In this document: one piece after another, positions 13,538 through 23,140 of the stretch
How positions within the stretch are numbered: the stretch's first letter is position 1
How the letters are laid out: every line of letters begins with the position of its first letter
Assembly: GCF_006438725.1 (NCBI RefSeq)
Contig: NZ_RCZD01000012.1
Location: forward strand, 682-64,681
Source of the DNA: Ewingella americana
GTDB taxonomy: Bacteria; Pseudomonadota; Gammaproteobacteria; Enterobacterales; Enterobacteriaceae
Direction of reading: 5' to 3'
Length of the DNA: 64,000 nucleotides
The notes under the pieces: generated by a model
The model's database searches: none
Told to the model about the DNA's origin: nothing
What the model saw: only the letters and a program-made list of their open reading frames with translations
Program-made: the position numbers and the translations under genes

Positions 13538-14209
13538 TTAACGTTCGCCTGTAGAATGAGTAGAAGAGGTCGGTTTCACTGCGGGTACAGTTTCACTCGC
13601 CGGAGCAGGTGTATTCATCACCTGAGCGTCACTAACTTTAGACGGGGCCACAATGTCTAACGCAACGTCAGCAACAGGAGCCGATGCTGCATGCGCCTCG
13701 GCAGCCGCTTCGGCCTGGTGAACCGGCTTGCTGGAAGCAAGAGCCGCTTCTACCGCATTTTGCGGGGCTTGGGCAGGAGAAGAGGCCACATGGCTGGCCG
13801 TCGCAGGCGACACACCTTCGTCATGTAACGCTTCGGCTTCCTGAACCACAGGATTATGAATGGTATTGCCTTCAGATCTGGCAGCCTGCACCTCTTTCGC
13901 TACCGCATCAGGCTCGGTGGTGAAGGAGCGCTTCATTGACTCGGCGGCTTCTTTCAACTCATCCATAGAAGCTTTAATTTCAGGTGTTAAATTCTTAAGG
14001 CCAGACTCTTCAGCTTTCTTGAGGCTGTCCTGTAATTCCTGAAGTTTCAGCTCTTGTGACAGTTCATTCTGTACCGAGGCCGCCATGGCGCGTAGCGCAC
14101 GGATCCAGCCTGCAACTGTTCTGACGGCCACTGGCAAACGCTCTGGCCCGAGAACCACCAGACCAATCACCAATACCAGCAACAGTTCACTAAATCCTAT
14201 GTCGAACAC
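13538..14209 (-). CDS. tatB: Sec-independent translocase protein TatB
   Basis: The 223-residue protein has the TatB N terminus: [12 protein letters not shown], a single membrane helix, the hinge GPERLP and an amphipathic helix. It links substrate binding at TatC to TatA assembly. E. coli TatB has 171 residues; the extra length is an Ala/Pro/Glu/Val-rich cytoplasmic tail (from about residue 110) that looks disordered. It lies between tatA and tatC with gaps of 3 bp on either side. Confidence 0.94.
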   Translation of the reverse strand: MFDIGFSELLLVLVIGLVVLGPERLPVAVRTVAGWIRALRAMAASVQNELSQELKLQELQDSLKKAEESGLKNLTPEIKASMDELKEAAESMKRSFTTEPDAVAKEVQAARSEGNTIHNPVVQEAEALHDEGVSPATASHVASSPAQAPQNAVEAALASSKPVHQAEAAAEAHAASAPVADVALDIVAPSKVSDAQVMNTPAPASETVPAVKPTSSTHSTGER

Positions 14210-14212
14210 GGC

Positions 14213-14482
14213 TTATACCTGCTCTTTGTTTTTGTTCTTGGTTTCTTCCGCCTTTGCTTCCGGTTTTACCTCAAGAGGTTTAGCCGTAAAGTCAGCGTCA
14301 GCGGGCGTAGTGTCAGTTTCTTTATGTACTTTGGTTGTCGTGTCTTCATCGCTCATGGCTTTTTTGAAGCCTTTGATTGAAGAACCCAGATCTGAACCTA
14401 AACCACGCAGTTTCTTGGTACCAAACAGCAGGACCACTATCACCGCAATGATCAGAAGTTGTGTAATGCTAATACCACCCAT
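14213..14482 (-). CDS. tatA: Twin-arginine translocase subunit TatA
   Basis: The 89-residue pore-forming component equals E. coli TatA in length. It has [10 protein letters not shown], one short membrane helix, the [14 protein letters not shown] hinge and amphipathic helix with the conserved phenylalanine and glycine, then a charged tail rich in Lys and Glu. The ATG at 14482 was chosen because the upstream extension is not part of the family. It heads tatABC downstream of ubiB. Confidence 0.95.
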   Translation of the reverse strand: MGGISITQLLIIAVIVVLLFGTKKLRGLGSDLGSSIKGFKKAMSDEDTTTKVHKETDTTPADADFTAKPLEVKPEAKAEETKNKNKEQV

Positions 14483-14575
14483 TATCTTCACCTCAATATG
14501 AAGGGGACTACATTCATTGTCGCCAAAAGCGACATTCAAATTTAAACACGTAAAACGTTCTTAAGAGCCCGGGGA

Positions 14576-16207
14576 TTAACTGCTGCGCTTCCAGCCAATC
14601 AACCAGAAAACCACCCCGGCGGCCATCAGCCAGGCGGGATAAACCTCAACCTGACCAAGCAGCAAGATTGTACCGCTGAGCAGGAGGGTGGCACCAATAC
14701 CGAAAAGATATCGGGACTGCCCCTGTCGCACGCCCTGATGCTGGATTTGCGTAGACAGCTTCTCAATGTTGTATTGCAAAAGCTTATGTTGATTGAGGCT
14801 TTGGTAAACCAGATCAGGAAGCTCTGGCATTTTCTCAATCCAGAAAGGCGCCTTCTCTTTCAGAGCCCGTAGCATCGCTGGTAAGCCGACCTGATCTTTC
14901 ACCCAACTTTCAAGGAAGGGTTTGGCTGTGGTCCAGAGATCAAGCTGGGGGTATAACTGACGTCCCAAACCCTCAACATACAACAGAGTTTTTTGCAGCA
15001 GAACCAGCTGGGGCTGTACTTCCATATTAAAGCGGCGTGCCGTGTTAAACAGGTTTAACAGCACATTACCAAAGGAGATTTCTGCCAGAGGCTTCTCGAA
15101 TATCGGCTCGCAAACGGTACGAATGGCGAACTCAAATTCTTCAACATTGGTATCACGTGGAACCCAACCTGAATCAACATGCAACTCAGCAACTTTGCGA
15201 TAATCTCGGTTAAAGAAGGCGATGAAATTCTCCGCCAGATAACGCTTATCATCTTTGTTCAATGAACCAACTATGCCGCAATCAATGCCTATGTAGCAAG
15301 GATCTTCAGGCGTTTCATAGCTGACGAAAATATTACCTGGGTGCATGTCTGCATGGAAAAAGCTGTCACGGAAGACCTGAGTAAAGAACACCTGGACGCC
15401 ACGTTCGGCCAGCAATTTCATGTTGGTACCCTGCTTTTCCAGCGCTTTAACGTCAGAAACAGGAATGCCGTAAATACGCTCCATCACCATCAGCCGCTCG
15501 CTGCAATAATCGGGATACACTTCAGGAACATATAACATCGGGCTGCCCGTAAAATTGCGGCGCAACTGAATAGCATTGGCAGATTCGCGCAGAAGGTTCA
15601 GCTCATCGAGCAGTGTTTTTTCATATTCACGCACCACTTCTCGCGGCTTCAGGCGACGGCCATCAGGAAGCAGTACCGGCACCCAGCCCGCTAAGCGCGA
15701 CATCAGGCGTATATCCGCTTTGATGATCGGCAAAATATCCGGGCGGATCACTTTGAGTACAATGGGTTTACCGTTCTCTTTCAGTATCGCTGTATGAACC
15801 TGCGCAATAGAGGCAGACGCCAGCGGGGTTTGATCAAACTCATCAAACCAGGTTTCCAGCGGTCCGCCCAAGGCTTCTTCAATCTGTTTGCGGGCCAGCG
15901 CACCGTCGAAAGGGGCAACATGGTCTTGCAGTAACGCAAGTTGATCGGCTATCTGGGGAGGAAAAAGATCACGGCGCGTGGAGAGCATCTGACCAAACTT
16001 AATCCATACCGGACCCAGTTGTTCGAGAGCCAGACGCAGGCGCGTACCGAGCGGTTTATCTTTATGGCGATGTGGCAGCCAGAAGAACAGATAACGCCCC
16101 AGTCGCAATGGCAGTGTTAACCGAATTTTGGGAATCAGTTCGTCAAGGCCGTAAGTTAAAAACATGCGAATAATCAGGTACAGGCGTCGCATTTCACCTG
16201 GAGTCAT
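14576..16207 (-). CDS. ubiB: Ubiquinone biosynthesis protein UbiB (atypical kinase/ATPase)
   Basis: The 543-residue member of the ABC1/ADCK family is needed for ubiquinone synthesis and is thought to use ATP to act on lipid intermediates. Family motifs are present: KFGQ in [17 protein letters not shown], an ATP-site region around ASIAQVHTA, and [10 protein letters not shown] with the catalytic and metal residues. Two hydrophobic C-terminal helices anchor it to the membrane. E. coli UbiB has 546 residues. Its ATG overlaps the ubiJ stop by 4 bp. Confidence 0.95.
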   Translation of the reverse strand: MTPGEMRRLYLIIRMFLTYGLDELIPKIRLTLPLRLGRYLFFWLPHRHKDKPLGTRLRLALEQLGPVWIKFGQMLSTRRDLFPPQIADQLALLQDHVAPFDGALARKQIEEALGGPLETWFDEFDQTPLASASIAQVHTAILKENGKPIVLKVIRPDILPIIKADIRLMSRLAGWVPVLLPDGRRLKPREVVREYEKTLLDELNLLRESANAIQLRRNFTGSPMLYVPEVYPDYCSERLMVMERIYGIPVSDVKALEKQGTNMKLLAERGVQVFFTQVFRDSFFHADMHPGNIFVSYETPEDPCYIGIDCGIVGSLNKDDKRYLAENFIAFFNRDYRKVAELHVDSGWVPRDTNVEEFEFAIRTVCEPIFEKPLAEISFGNVLLNLFNTARRFNMEVQPQLVLLQKTLLYVEGLGRQLYPQLDLWTTAKPFLESWVKDQVGLPAMLRALKEKAPFWIEKMPELPDLVYQSLNQHKLLQYNIEKLSTQIQHQGVRQGQSRYLFGIGATLLLSGTILLLGQVEVYPAWLMAAGVVFWLIGWKRSS

Positions 16208-16824
16208 GGCGTATTCTCCAGCTTGTCGAAACGTTTATCCAGTGCAGCGAGCTCGCGGGCCAACTCGGTTACTTCATCGTTAAACCACACCACTTCCAGC
16301 GTTCCCGGTGCCAGTTTCCACTCTTCAGTTAACGTTTGCGCCACATAACTTTGCTGGCGCTTTAGGCCTTTTTCTACCAGGCGAAAACCGCCTGTTATGG
16401 CTTGGGTGAGACCCTGCGCTGCAATATCGCCGATATAGGGTGCAAGAAATTCAGCGGGTTCCCACTCAGCAAGATCAAACAGCGCGACCAACTGCTGGAC
16501 GACAGCAATATCACCGTCAACAATCAGTTCGCCGCTGCGCATCAAAGGAGAGAGTTGCTGCCGATCGCGTAATTTCTGCAGAACGGATAACGTTGAGGTA
16601 ACGGTGCAATCTGCTGCACCATCCCAATGCCCAAGAACGTCAATCTTCTGATCACTGAAGATGAACGTCAGCGGAGCGCTAAGCTCCTGCAATTCCACAC
16701 GCAGAACCTTCCCCGCTAAACGGGTGCGCGCAGCTTTCAAACTGCGGTCTCTGAACAACAGATAATTCAGCGACGTCTCAATCGCGGCAGTCAGTAACGG
16801 CGTTAACAACATCGGCATACTCAT
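16204..16824 (-). CDS. ubiJ: Ubiquinone biosynthesis accessory factor UbiJ
   Basis: The 206-residue protein has an SCP2-like lipid-binding domain, followed by a C-terminal helical region. With UbiK it organises the soluble ubiquinone biosynthetic complex. E. coli UbiJ has 201 residues and shares LRDRQQL, RSGEL and APYIGDIAA-like stretches. Starts at 16824, 16818 or 16812 are all possible (MSMPMLL). The first is given because it begins directly after the ubiE stop, allowing coupled translation. Confidence 0.9.
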   Translation of the reverse strand: MSMPMLLTPLLTAAIETSLNYLLFRDRSLKAARTRLAGKVLRVELQELSAPLTFIFSDQKIDVLGHWDGAADCTVTSTLSVLQKLRDRQQLSPLMRSGELIVDGDIAVVQQLVALFDLAEWEPAEFLAPYIGDIAAQGLTQAITGGFRLVEKGLKRQQSYVAQTLTEEWKLAPGTLEVVWFNDEVTELARELAALDKRFDKLENTP

Positions 16825-16825
16825 C

Positions 16826-17581
16826 TTAGAACTTAAAACCACGGTGCAGCGCGACAATGCCACCGGTGAGATTGCTGTAGTTGACGTTTTCGAAACCAGC
16901 ATCCGCCATCATGCCTTTAAGCGTTTCTTGATCGGGGTGCATACGGATGGACTCCGCCAGATAGCGATAGCTCCCTGCATCCTGAGCGACCAGTTCACCA
17001 ATGCGGGGCAAAATGTGGAATGAGTAAGTGTCGTAGGCTTTGCTCAGTGGAGCCAGCACTGGTTTGGAGAACTCCAGCACCAGCAAACGCCCACCAGGTT
17101 TAAGCACGCGGAACATGGAACGCAACGCTTTTTCTTTTTCAGTCACGTTACGCAGACCGAATGAAATTGTGATGCAATCAAAATAGTTATCAGGGAAAGG
17201 TAACGCTTCGGCATTAGCCTGCACGTAGCTGACGTTGCCAACAATACCGAGATTACGTAGTTTTTCACGCCCCATCTTCAGCATGGAGTCATTGATATCT
17301 GCCAGCACCACTTCACCCGTCTCGCCGACCAGACGAGAGAACTTAGCTGTGAGATCACCAGTACCGCCCGCTAAATCGAGAACGCGCTGGCCACGGCGAA
17401 CACCGCTGTTGTCGATGGTAAAACGCTTCCAAATACGATGAATACCGAAAGACATCAGGTCATTCATCAGGTCATATTTGGCGGCAACGGAGTGGAAAAC
17501 TTCCGCCACCATTTCCGCTTTTTCATCTTTGGCTACGGTACGAAAACCGAAATGGGTGGTGTCCTTCGTCTGCTTTTCCAT
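16826..17581 (-). CDS. ubiE: Ubiquinone/menaquinone C-methyltransferase UbiE
   Basis: The 251-residue SAM-dependent methyltransferase is identical in length to E. coli UbiE. It methylates demethylmenaquinone and the C2 position of the ubiquinone precursor. SAM motif [12 protein letters not shown] is near residue 70, followed by [14 protein letters not shown] and the family block LEFSKP. It heads the minus-strand ubiE-ubiJ-ubiB-tatABC(D) group, as in E. coli. Confidence 0.96.
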   Translation of the reverse strand: MEKQTKDTTHFGFRTVAKDEKAEMVAEVFHSVAAKYDLMNDLMSFGIHRIWKRFTIDNSGVRRGQRVLDLAGGTGDLTAKFSRLVGETGEVVLADINDSMLKMGREKLRNLGIVGNVSYVQANAEALPFPDNYFDCITISFGLRNVTEKEKALRSMFRVLKPGGRLLVLEFSKPVLAPLSKAYDTYSFHILPRIGELVAQDAGSYRYLAESIRMHPDQETLKGMMADAGFENVNYSNLTGGIVALHRGFKF

Positions 17582-17720
17582 TATTTATGCCTGCTTATTC
17601 AGTCAAACTCTTGGGGAAAGTGTATCAGAACCCCAGGGAAAGCCCCATCACCGATGCTGATTGAACTTCCAAAGACATTCACTGGAATAATCTTTGAAAA
17701 ACCACAGTGATAAGACCTGA

Positions 17721-19274
17721 TTATTCTCGCTCACGTGACATGTTAGTGTCACCGTTATTGCTTTTTTGCGTCAGGTCATCGCCCTCTTGCGGTAAATCAT
17801 TCTCAAGAGAAGCGGCAATTTCCGGCTCGTCTTCTGCTCTTGCCTGTTCAGCCAGAGAGGGGCTGATTGGCCGCTTAACCTCAACACCCAGCGCACGAAA
17901 ACCTTCAACCTGGCCGATCAAATTACCTCGCCCCTGCGCCAGCTTATTCATCGCCAGGCGGTAGCTGCCCTGCGCTTTTTCGAGGCTCTGTCCCATCGAC
18001 TCCATGTCGTCAACGAACAGGCGCAGCTTGTCATACAACCGTGCAGCCCTGTCAGCAATGCGTTTGGCATTCTGACTTTGATGTTCGTAACGCCAGAGAT
18101 TACTGATCGTTCTTAGCGCCACCAGCAGGGTCGTTGGGCTGACCAGCATAATGTTGTGCTTCAGCGCTTCACTGATCAATTCGGGCTCCCGGTCGATAGC
18201 CAACAGGAAAGCTGGCTCGACAGGAATGAACATCAGCACGTAGTCGAGGCTACGCAGCCCCGGTAACTGCTGATAATCCTTACGCCCAAGCAGACGGATA
18301 TGGCCGCGTACCGAAGCGATGTGCTCATTCAGGGCGATTTCACGTTCGATTTCGTCCTGGCTGTTGAAGTAGCGCTCATAAGCCACCAGCGTCATTTTGG
18401 CATCAATCACTACGTCTTTGTTTTGCGGCAACCTTACCACCACATCAGGCTGCATACGGCTGTTGGTATCGACCTGTACGCTGACCTGCGTCTGATATTC
18501 ATGCCCTTCACGCAGGCCAGAGGCCTCAAGCACCCGGCTCAAGACTACCTCGCCCCAGTTGCCCTGGGTTTTATTGTCACCCTTAAGCGCCTTAGTGAGG
18601 TTTATCGCTTCACGGGCCATCTGTTCGTTCAGTTGTTGCAGATTGCGAATCTCATGGGACAGCGTATGACGTTCACGTGCTTCCTGCCCAAAGCTGTCCT
18701 GTACCTGACGGCGGAAACCATCCAGCTGTTCACGCAACGGCAGTAACAACTTGTCCAGACTCTGTTTATTCTGCTCATCAGCACGCCGCCCGTTGTGCTC
18801 AAAAATTCGGTTGGCCAGATTTTCAAACTGGCTGGTCAGCCGCTGTTCGCTATTGATCAGCAAGCGCTGCTTGTCTTCAGCCGCCATCCTAGTTTCATCA
18901 AGTCGCGTCGAGACTTCACGCAATTCAGCTTCCTGCGCACTGTTGATTTCACGTTGGGCGCGCAATTCCTGATTCAGTTGTTCGCACTCACTTTGCCAGT
19001 GAGCCAAGACCTGTAGTTTTTCACGGTTACCCGCCAGTTCACTGTGTAAATTGCGATGTTCCAGTTCGGCCTGACGGATCTCCTGCTGGGCATGCTGGCG
19101 CTCAGCCTTCAGCCCGTCGTTTTCCGCAGCCCGCTGCTCCAGAGCTTGTTGTAACAACCGGCGCTGCGTTTCATGCTCGGTCTGATGCCGCTGTTGACGC
19201 AGGCTGGCAATCAGCCAACCCAATAATATGCCAACCAAACCGCCGCCCATCAGATATAGGATGCTGAGGTCCAC
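17721..19274 (-). CDS. rmuC: DNA recombination protein RmuC
   Basis: The 517-residue protein has an N-terminal membrane helix (MDLSILYLMGGGLVGILLGW), a long coiled coil to about residue 210, then the RmuC nuclease-like domain with NWGEVVL, VVIDAKMTL and FIPVEPAFL. E. coli RmuC (475 aa) limits recombination at short inverted repeats. The coiled coil is about 30 residues longer here and the C-terminal tail is low-complexity and acidic. It keeps its E. coli place between ubiE and udp, but two further genes separate it from udp. Confidence 0.93.
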   Translation of the reverse strand: MDLSILYLMGGGLVGILLGWLIASLRQQRHQTEHETQRRLLQQALEQRAAENDGLKAERQHAQQEIRQAELEHRNLHSELAGNREKLQVLAHWQSECEQLNQELRAQREINSAQEAELREVSTRLDETRMAAEDKQRLLINSEQRLTSQFENLANRIFEHNGRRADEQNKQSLDKLLLPLREQLDGFRRQVQDSFGQEARERHTLSHEIRNLQQLNEQMAREAINLTKALKGDNKTQGNWGEVVLSRVLEASGLREGHEYQTQVSVQVDTNSRMQPDVVVRLPQNKDVVIDAKMTLVAYERYFNSQDEIEREIALNEHIASVRGHIRLLGRKDYQQLPGLRSLDYVLMFIPVEPAFLLAIDREPELISEALKHNIMLVSPTTLLVALRTISNLWRYEHQSQNAKRIADRAARLYDKLRLFVDDMESMGQSLEKAQGSYRLAMNKLAQGRGNLIGQVEGFRALGVEVKRPISPSLAEQARAEDEPEIAASLENDLPQEGDDLTQKSNNGDTNMSRERE

Positions 19275-19392
19275 GGATTCTCCCTATCAGTCAATTCTTG
19301 CGGCCAAGGTAATGTCATGCTGTATGGATGTCCAGCCCATTTTAAGGCGGTTTGGTACTTTGCGAGACGTCTCGCAAGATGTGATTTCTCAG

Positions 19393-19402
19393 CCCCCCCC
19401 CC
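19393..19402. repeat. C10/G10 homopolymer upstream of rmuC
   Basis: Ten consecutive C's on the plus strand lie about 120 bp before the rmuC start and 30 bp after the stop of the DedA-family gene. A run of ten is prone to slippage in replication and in sequencing. Confidence 0.9.
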
Positions 19403-19432
19403 TCTTGCGCAAACCCTCCGCGCACCACAAGA

Positions 19433-19960
19433 TTAAAACCAGCGACTGAGCCACTGAATACCAAAAGCACCGGGCGCCAATACCCAAAATGCCCATATCA
19501 GGGCGGAGGTGAAGTTCGCTATTTGAAAATAGCGCTGGGGCATGCCGCAAATGCCCGCAACCAGCGGTACAACGGCGCGAAGGGGACCAAAGAAGCGGCC
19601 GATAAAGGCGCCAGGCATCCCCCATTTGTCAAAGAAAGCGTGCCCGCGCGCCAACATCTGCGGATGTTTTGAAAACGGCCAAAAATGACCTACCCGGTTC
19701 TGGAAGTGTGCGCCAACCCAGTAAGAGAGCCAGTCGCCGAAAAAAGCACCCGCTGCAGCCGCCGCCCAGATAGGCCAGAAAGGGATGCCGCTTTCCCCGA
19801 TCAGTGCCCCAAGCCCCAGCAAGATCACCGTGGCGGGAAGCAACAGGGAGAGAAATGCCAGGGATTCACCGAACGCGAGGAAAAAAACAATGGGCACAGC
19901 CCATCCCTCATGCGCACGAACAAATTCGGTGGTGAGGTGAATAATGTCGTTAACGGTCAA
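19433..19960 (-). CDS. DedA-family membrane protein (YabI-like)
   Basis: The 175-residue inner-membrane protein belongs to the DedA/SNARE-associated (VTT) family, members of which are implicated in lipid carrier flipping and membrane homeostasis. Family motifs are the acidic FLAFGESLAFLSLLLPATV segment, GDWLSYWVG, and the G[RK]F..P.R motif as GRFFGPLRAVVPLVAG with conserved arginines. It most resembles the N-terminal part of E. coli YabI (254 aa) and lacks the long C-terminal region, so it is a short-form member. Substrate unknown. Confidence 0.85.
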   Translation of the reverse strand: MTVNDIIHLTTEFVRAHEGWAVPIVFFLAFGESLAFLSLLLPATVILLGLGALIGESGIPFWPIWAAAAAGAFFGDWLSYWVGAHFQNRVGHFWPFSKHPQMLARGHAFFDKWGMPGAFIGRFFGPLRAVVPLVAGICGMPQRYFQIANFTSALIWAFWVLAPGAFGIQWLSRWF

Positions 19961-20032
19961 AGCTCTTCCTCATCATACGTACTTTAAAATCTGACTTTTT
20001 AGCTCACCACTGAGTGGGTTGACCATTCGAAG

Positions 20033-20812
20033 CTACTCAAGATAGCGGTCACGCAGATTGCCACGCTGCTCTGCTGTCAGACCGTACTCTTTTTCAAGCC
20101 ACAAATCGGTGGAGCCGTACAAATCATCGATAGATTTTAGCGCAGTGTCGATAAACTCTTCGCGCACAGAAAGAACATAGGCAAATTTAGCCAGCGCTTT
20201 TTCGTTGAGTTTTATAGACATTCTATCGAGCATTTGTTCGCGGAATGGCGCCAGCGTAGTGTCAGTGAGCAAGTAATCTTCCAGCACAGTGTTGCGGTCT
20301 GCACCCAACGCAAAAAGGACCAGCGCAGAGCCCATGCCGGTGCGATCTTTCCCCACGGCGCAGTGTTGGACAATACCGCCGCGGGGTTGCCTCAGCAGGG
20401 TTACCAGTTGCTGGTAAGCCGCATTTTTGAAGGGCAACCGGCGATAAAGCTCGAGCATAAAGGCTTCGGGGTCAAATGCATTGATGGTGTGTTCCGTGAG
20501 CTTTTCGAGGTTGGCGTTAACTACGTGGCTCAGTGGATTGGCCGGCGCATGGTGATACTGAGCACCATGCCAGAGAACGTCAGGTTTTACGGCGACTTCA
20601 TCGGCATCGCGGTAGTCGAGAATATGCGCAACCGGGACTTTACTCAGAAAGTCGCAATCTTTCGCCGTCAGTGCGTCAAGTGAGCCCGAACGGTACAACC
20701 AGCCGCGTTTGATCCGACGTCCGTCTGCGACACTGTTGCCGCCTAATTCGCGAAAATTGATGCCACCTTCAAGAGGAGTCAGCGAGGGGTGAAGTAAAAT
20801 GGTGGCGGTCAT
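20033..20812 (-). CDS. Tyrosine/serine protein phosphatase family protein
   Basis: The 259-residue protein has the cysteine phosphatase P-loop HCAVGKDRTG (near residue 166), which fits the Y_phosphatase3 (LipA/phosphoinositide-type) family. The N-terminal NFRELGG and GWLYRSGSL and a DYRD motif with the general-acid aspartate support this. The ATG at 20812 has AAAGGA just upstream; an upstream ATG extension lacks support. No signal peptide is seen. The physiological substrate cannot be told. It lies downstream of udp behind udp's terminator. Confidence 0.85.
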   Translation of the reverse strand: MTATILLHPSLTPLEGGINFRELGGNSVADGRRIKRGWLYRSGSLDALTAKDCDFLSKVPVAHILDYRDADEVAVKPDVLWHGAQYHHAPANPLSHVVNANLEKLTEHTINAFDPEAFMLELYRRLPFKNAAYQQLVTLLRQPRGGIVQHCAVGKDRTGMGSALVLFALGADRNTVLEDYLLTDTTLAPFREQMLDRMSIKLNEKALAKFAYVLSVREEFIDTALKSIDDLYGSTDLWLEKEYGLTAEQRGNLRDRYLE

Positions 20813-20872
20813 AAAAGGTCCTTTTTCTGGAATTATCTCTTCCCAGACCTTAACAGATTCGCGTTGTAAGAT

Positions 20873-20902
20873 AAAAAAACGGGCCACCGAAGCAGCCCGT
20901 TA
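20873..20902 (-). terminator. Terminator after udp
   Basis: On the minus strand AACGGGC pairs with GCCCGTT (20878-20901), with a TTCG-containing loop, followed by seven T's. It separates udp from the phosphatase gene. Confidence 0.85.
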
Positions 20903-20930
20903 TAGGTAAGTAAAAGCAACGCAGCGGCCT

Positions 20931-21686
20931 TTAGATCAGGTGGCGAGCGGCTTCTACGACAATTTTCACCGCATGACTTTCGGTTTTTTTCATCGTCTCA
21001 ACATTCGGAATTTCTTGCTGGGTACGGTTGACGATGACGCCAGCGACCATACCGGCGCGCAGGCCCTGGCTGGCACACATGGTCAACAGCGTCGCTGATT
21101 CCATTTCATAGTTCATGACGCCCATCTCCTGCCACTCTTTCATCGACTCTTTAAAGCGACGAACTACGCGGCCGGAGTAAGTGTCATAACGTTCCTGACC
21201 CGGATAGAAGGTGTCAGAAGACGCGGTCACGCCGATGTGAATTTCTGCGCCAACGGCCTTCGCCGCGGCGACCAGCGCCGTGGTACAGGTGAAATCAGCC
21301 ACTGCTGGGAATTCCATCGGTGCGAAGTGCAGGCTTGCGCCATCAAGGCGCACAGCAGCGGTGGTCACCAGAACGTCACCCACATTGATATGTGGCTGAA
21401 TCGCGCCGGTCGTCCCCACGCGCAGGAAGGTGCGGATACCCAGTTGGGCCAGTTCCTCAACCGCGATAGAGGTAGACGGACCACCGATACCGGTTGAGCA
21501 AACGATGACCGATTTGCCGTCAAGCTCTGCACGCCATGAGGTAAATTCACGATGCGAAGCCAGATGCACTGGGTTATCCATCAGTTTGGCGATCTTTTCA
21601 ACGCGCTCAGGATCACCGGGAACGATAGCCAGCGTCGCGCCATTTAAATCTTTTTTGGTCAGGCCAAGGTGAAAAACGTCAGACAT
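20931..21686 (-). CDS. udp: Uridine phosphorylase
   Basis: The 251-residue enzyme catalyses phosphorolysis of uridine to uracil and ribose-1-phosphate in pyrimidine salvage. It is nearly identical to E. coli Udp (253 aa), with the phosphate-binding IVPGDPERV, the [13 protein letters not shown] block and the substrate-site [13 protein letters not shown]. The ATG at 21686 follows AGGAG. The promoter region carries two CRP-type sites 52 bp apart, the layout of CytR-CRP control. Confidence 0.96.
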   Translation of the reverse strand: MSDVFHLGLTKKDLNGATLAIVPGDPERVEKIAKLMDNPVHLASHREFTSWRAELDGKSVIVCSTGIGGPSTSIAVEELAQLGIRTFLRVGTTGAIQPHINVGDVLVTTAAVRLDGASLHFAPMEFPAVADFTCTTALVAAAKAVGAEIHIGVTASSDTFYPGQERYDTYSGRVVRRFKESMKEWQEMGVMNYEMESATLLTMCASQGLRAGMVAGVIVNRTQQEIPNVETMKKTESHAVKIVVEAARHLI

Positions 21687-21764
21687 AACAAACTCCTCTT
21701 TATTTAAGGTCATATTTTCGCAGGAGGACACCCGGCTACTCTACTGATCATTGTGCCGTTATTT

Positions 21765-21780
21765 AGTGATGAAGGTCACT
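21765..21780. promoter_or_regulatory. CRP-like site proximal to udp
   Basis: AGTGA-N6-TCACT is a symmetric near-match to TGTGA-N6-TCACA. Its centre is 52 bp from that of the second site. Confidence 0.7.
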
Positions 21781-21816
21781 ATGGCGTAACAACAAAAATA
21801 CGGCGTACATTTAAAA

Positions 21817-21832
21817 TGTGATCCATTTCACA
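21817..21832. promoter_or_regulatory. CRP site distal to udp
   Basis: TGTGA-TCCATT-TCACA has both CRP half-sites intact. With the proximal site it forms the tandem arrangement with about 52-bp spacing seen at E. coli CytR-regulated promoters, where CytR binds between two CRP dimers. Confidence 0.85.
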
Positions 21833-22072
21833 ATAAAGGCTCTATTTGGTGATTATTCATACCGTACTGATTTCTCTTTTTTACGCATTGAAAATAGCAA
21901 AGGTCTTAGCCAGGCCACGAGAACCCTGACACGGTAGGGAAGCGTACAAAGACCTGCATTTTACTCAACGCCTAACTATAGGACATGTCCTGTGTCTTGC
22001 CGTACCGGGTTTATGGCTATAGTTTAAAAACAACAGCACGACTCATTGCATAAGAAAAGTATGGAGACCGAC

Positions 22073-22912
22073 ATGAAGAATGACGACTTACCTGTGCCTG
22101 CACCGCAAGTAAAACAGGCTCCGACCAGCTTCGCCCCGGCGGTTACACCTGTCGCCAGCACCACGGTGCACACCGATACCGAAGGCCTGCACGCCGGTCA
22201 GACCACTATCCCATCTCAGGGTGAGGACATGCCTGCCTATCTTGCGCGCCCGGAACATTACACGGGAAAATTGCCGGTCGTGCTGGTGGTTCAGGAGATT
22301 TTTGGTGTGCATGAGCACATTCAGGATGTGTGTCGCCGTTTGGCAAAGCAGGGATATATGGCAATCGCCCCTGAGCTCTATTTCCGCCAGGGTGATCCCC
22401 GCGACTATACCGAAATCAGCGATATCATCAGTAAAGTCGTCAGCAAAGTGCCCGACCAACAAGTGTTATCGGACCTTGATCACACGGCGCACTGGGCCTC
22501 ACAGCATGGCGGGGATACTTCAAAATTGGCGATCACCGGTTTTTGCTGGGGTGGGAGAATCGCCTGGCTTTATGCCGCACATAACCCGCAACTGAAAGCC
22601 GGTGTCGCCTGGTACGGCAAACTGGTGGGGGATAAGACGCTCACCAGCCCGACGCATCCGGTAGATGAAGCTGTCGATTTAACGTCACCGGTGCTCGGCT
22701 TATATGGTGGCAAGGACTCAGGAATTTCGCTCGAAAGTGTGGAAACCATGCGTCAGGCCATCCGCGCAGCGAACGCCACAGCTGAAATCGTGGTTTACCC
22801 GGATGCCGGACATGCGTTCAATGCCGATTACCGTGCCAGTTATGACCCCGAAGCCGCTGCCGATGGTTGGCAGCGCATGCTGAAATGGTTTGAGCAATAT
22901 GGCGTGAAATAA
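22073..22912 (+). CDS. ysgA: Dienelactone hydrolase family protein YsgA
   Basis: The 279-residue alpha/beta-hydrolase matches E. coli YsgA (271 aa). The nucleophile is the cysteine of GFCWGGR, with the aspartate in GGKDSG and the histidine in PDAGHAFNADYR completing a Cys-Asp-His triad typical of dienelactone hydrolases. The natural substrate is unknown. The ATG at 22073 has GGAG six bases upstream; two earlier in-frame ATGs have weaker sites. In E. coli the next gene is metE; here a 14-kb block intervenes. Confidence 0.9.
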   Translation: MKNDDLPVPAPQVKQAPTSFAPAVTPVASTTVHTDTEGLHAGQTTIPSQGEDMPAYLARPEHYTGKLPVVLVVQEIFGVHEHIQDVCRRLAKQGYMAIAPELYFRQGDPRDYTEISDIISKVVSKVPDQQVLSDLDHTAHWASQHGGDTSKLAITGFCWGGRIAWLYAAHNPQLKAGVAWYGKLVGDKTLTSPTHPVDEAVDLTSPVLGLYGGKDSGISLESVETMRQAIRAANATAEIVVYPDAGHAFNADYRASYDPEAAADGWQRMLKWFEQYGVK

Positions 22913-22928
22913 TACGCACAGGCATGGC

Positions 22929-22963
22929 ACGCCCCAAGGCAGTCATGCCTGTGGGGCGTTTTT
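22929..22963 (+). terminator. Terminator after ysgA
   Basis: ACGCCCC (22929-22935) pairs with GGGGCGT (22953-22959), extended by AGGCA/TGCCT inside, and is followed by TTTTT. Confidence 0.85.
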
Positions 22964-22991
22964 GCCAGGGTCGTTGTGTCAATCAACCTCA

Positions 22992-23013
22992 GGCCAGGCC
23001 AGGCCAGGCCAGC
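22992..23013. repeat. Pentanucleotide tandem repeat in the fsaB remnant
   Basis: Four direct copies of AGGCC lie in a row on the plus strand (CCTGG on the minus strand). Removing two copies would give a stop right after the family's usual C terminus, so expansion of this repeat explains the lost stop. Confidence 0.8.
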
Positions 23014-23140
23014 CTGACCAAATGCGCCCTGCCATTCTTGCTCAAATTTCTTCACTGCGGCCTGCACCGCCGGTGTACTAAGCAGCTGTTCCGCGACCTC
23101 TACTGGATAGAGTTCCATAACATTCCTTATCCTTGCAAAT

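Larger units (their letters stand above)
21687..22072. promoter_or_regulatory. Divergent udp/ysgA control region
   Basis: This 386-bp gap contains two CRP-like sites listed separately (21765-21780 and 21817-21832), a 12-bp palindrome AGGACATGTCCT at 21980-21991, and a longer inverted pair AGGTCTT/AAGACCT around 21900-21955. No gene is visible. Confidence 0.75.
22840..23118 (-). pseudogene. fsaB: Remnant of fructose-6-phosphate aldolase fsaB (internal deletion, lost stop)
   Basis: The reading frame begins MELY, the first four residues of E. coli FsaB. It then jumps to PVEVAEQLLSTPAVQAAV and on to KKFEQEWQGAFG, which matches the last ~30 residues of FsaB. About 190 codons of the aldolase barrel are missing in frame, so no enzyme can be made. 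A good ribosome site (AAGGAA) survives. A pentanucleotide repeat at the end (CCTGG x4 on this strand, 22992-23013) pushes the frame past the expected stop and into ysgA. In E. coli fsaB lies directly after ptsA, as here. Confidence 0.82.

Noticed and set aside
22992-23013. Short AGGCC repeat considered as a CRISPR-like array
   Set aside because: Units are five bases with no spacers, so it is a simple tandem repeat.
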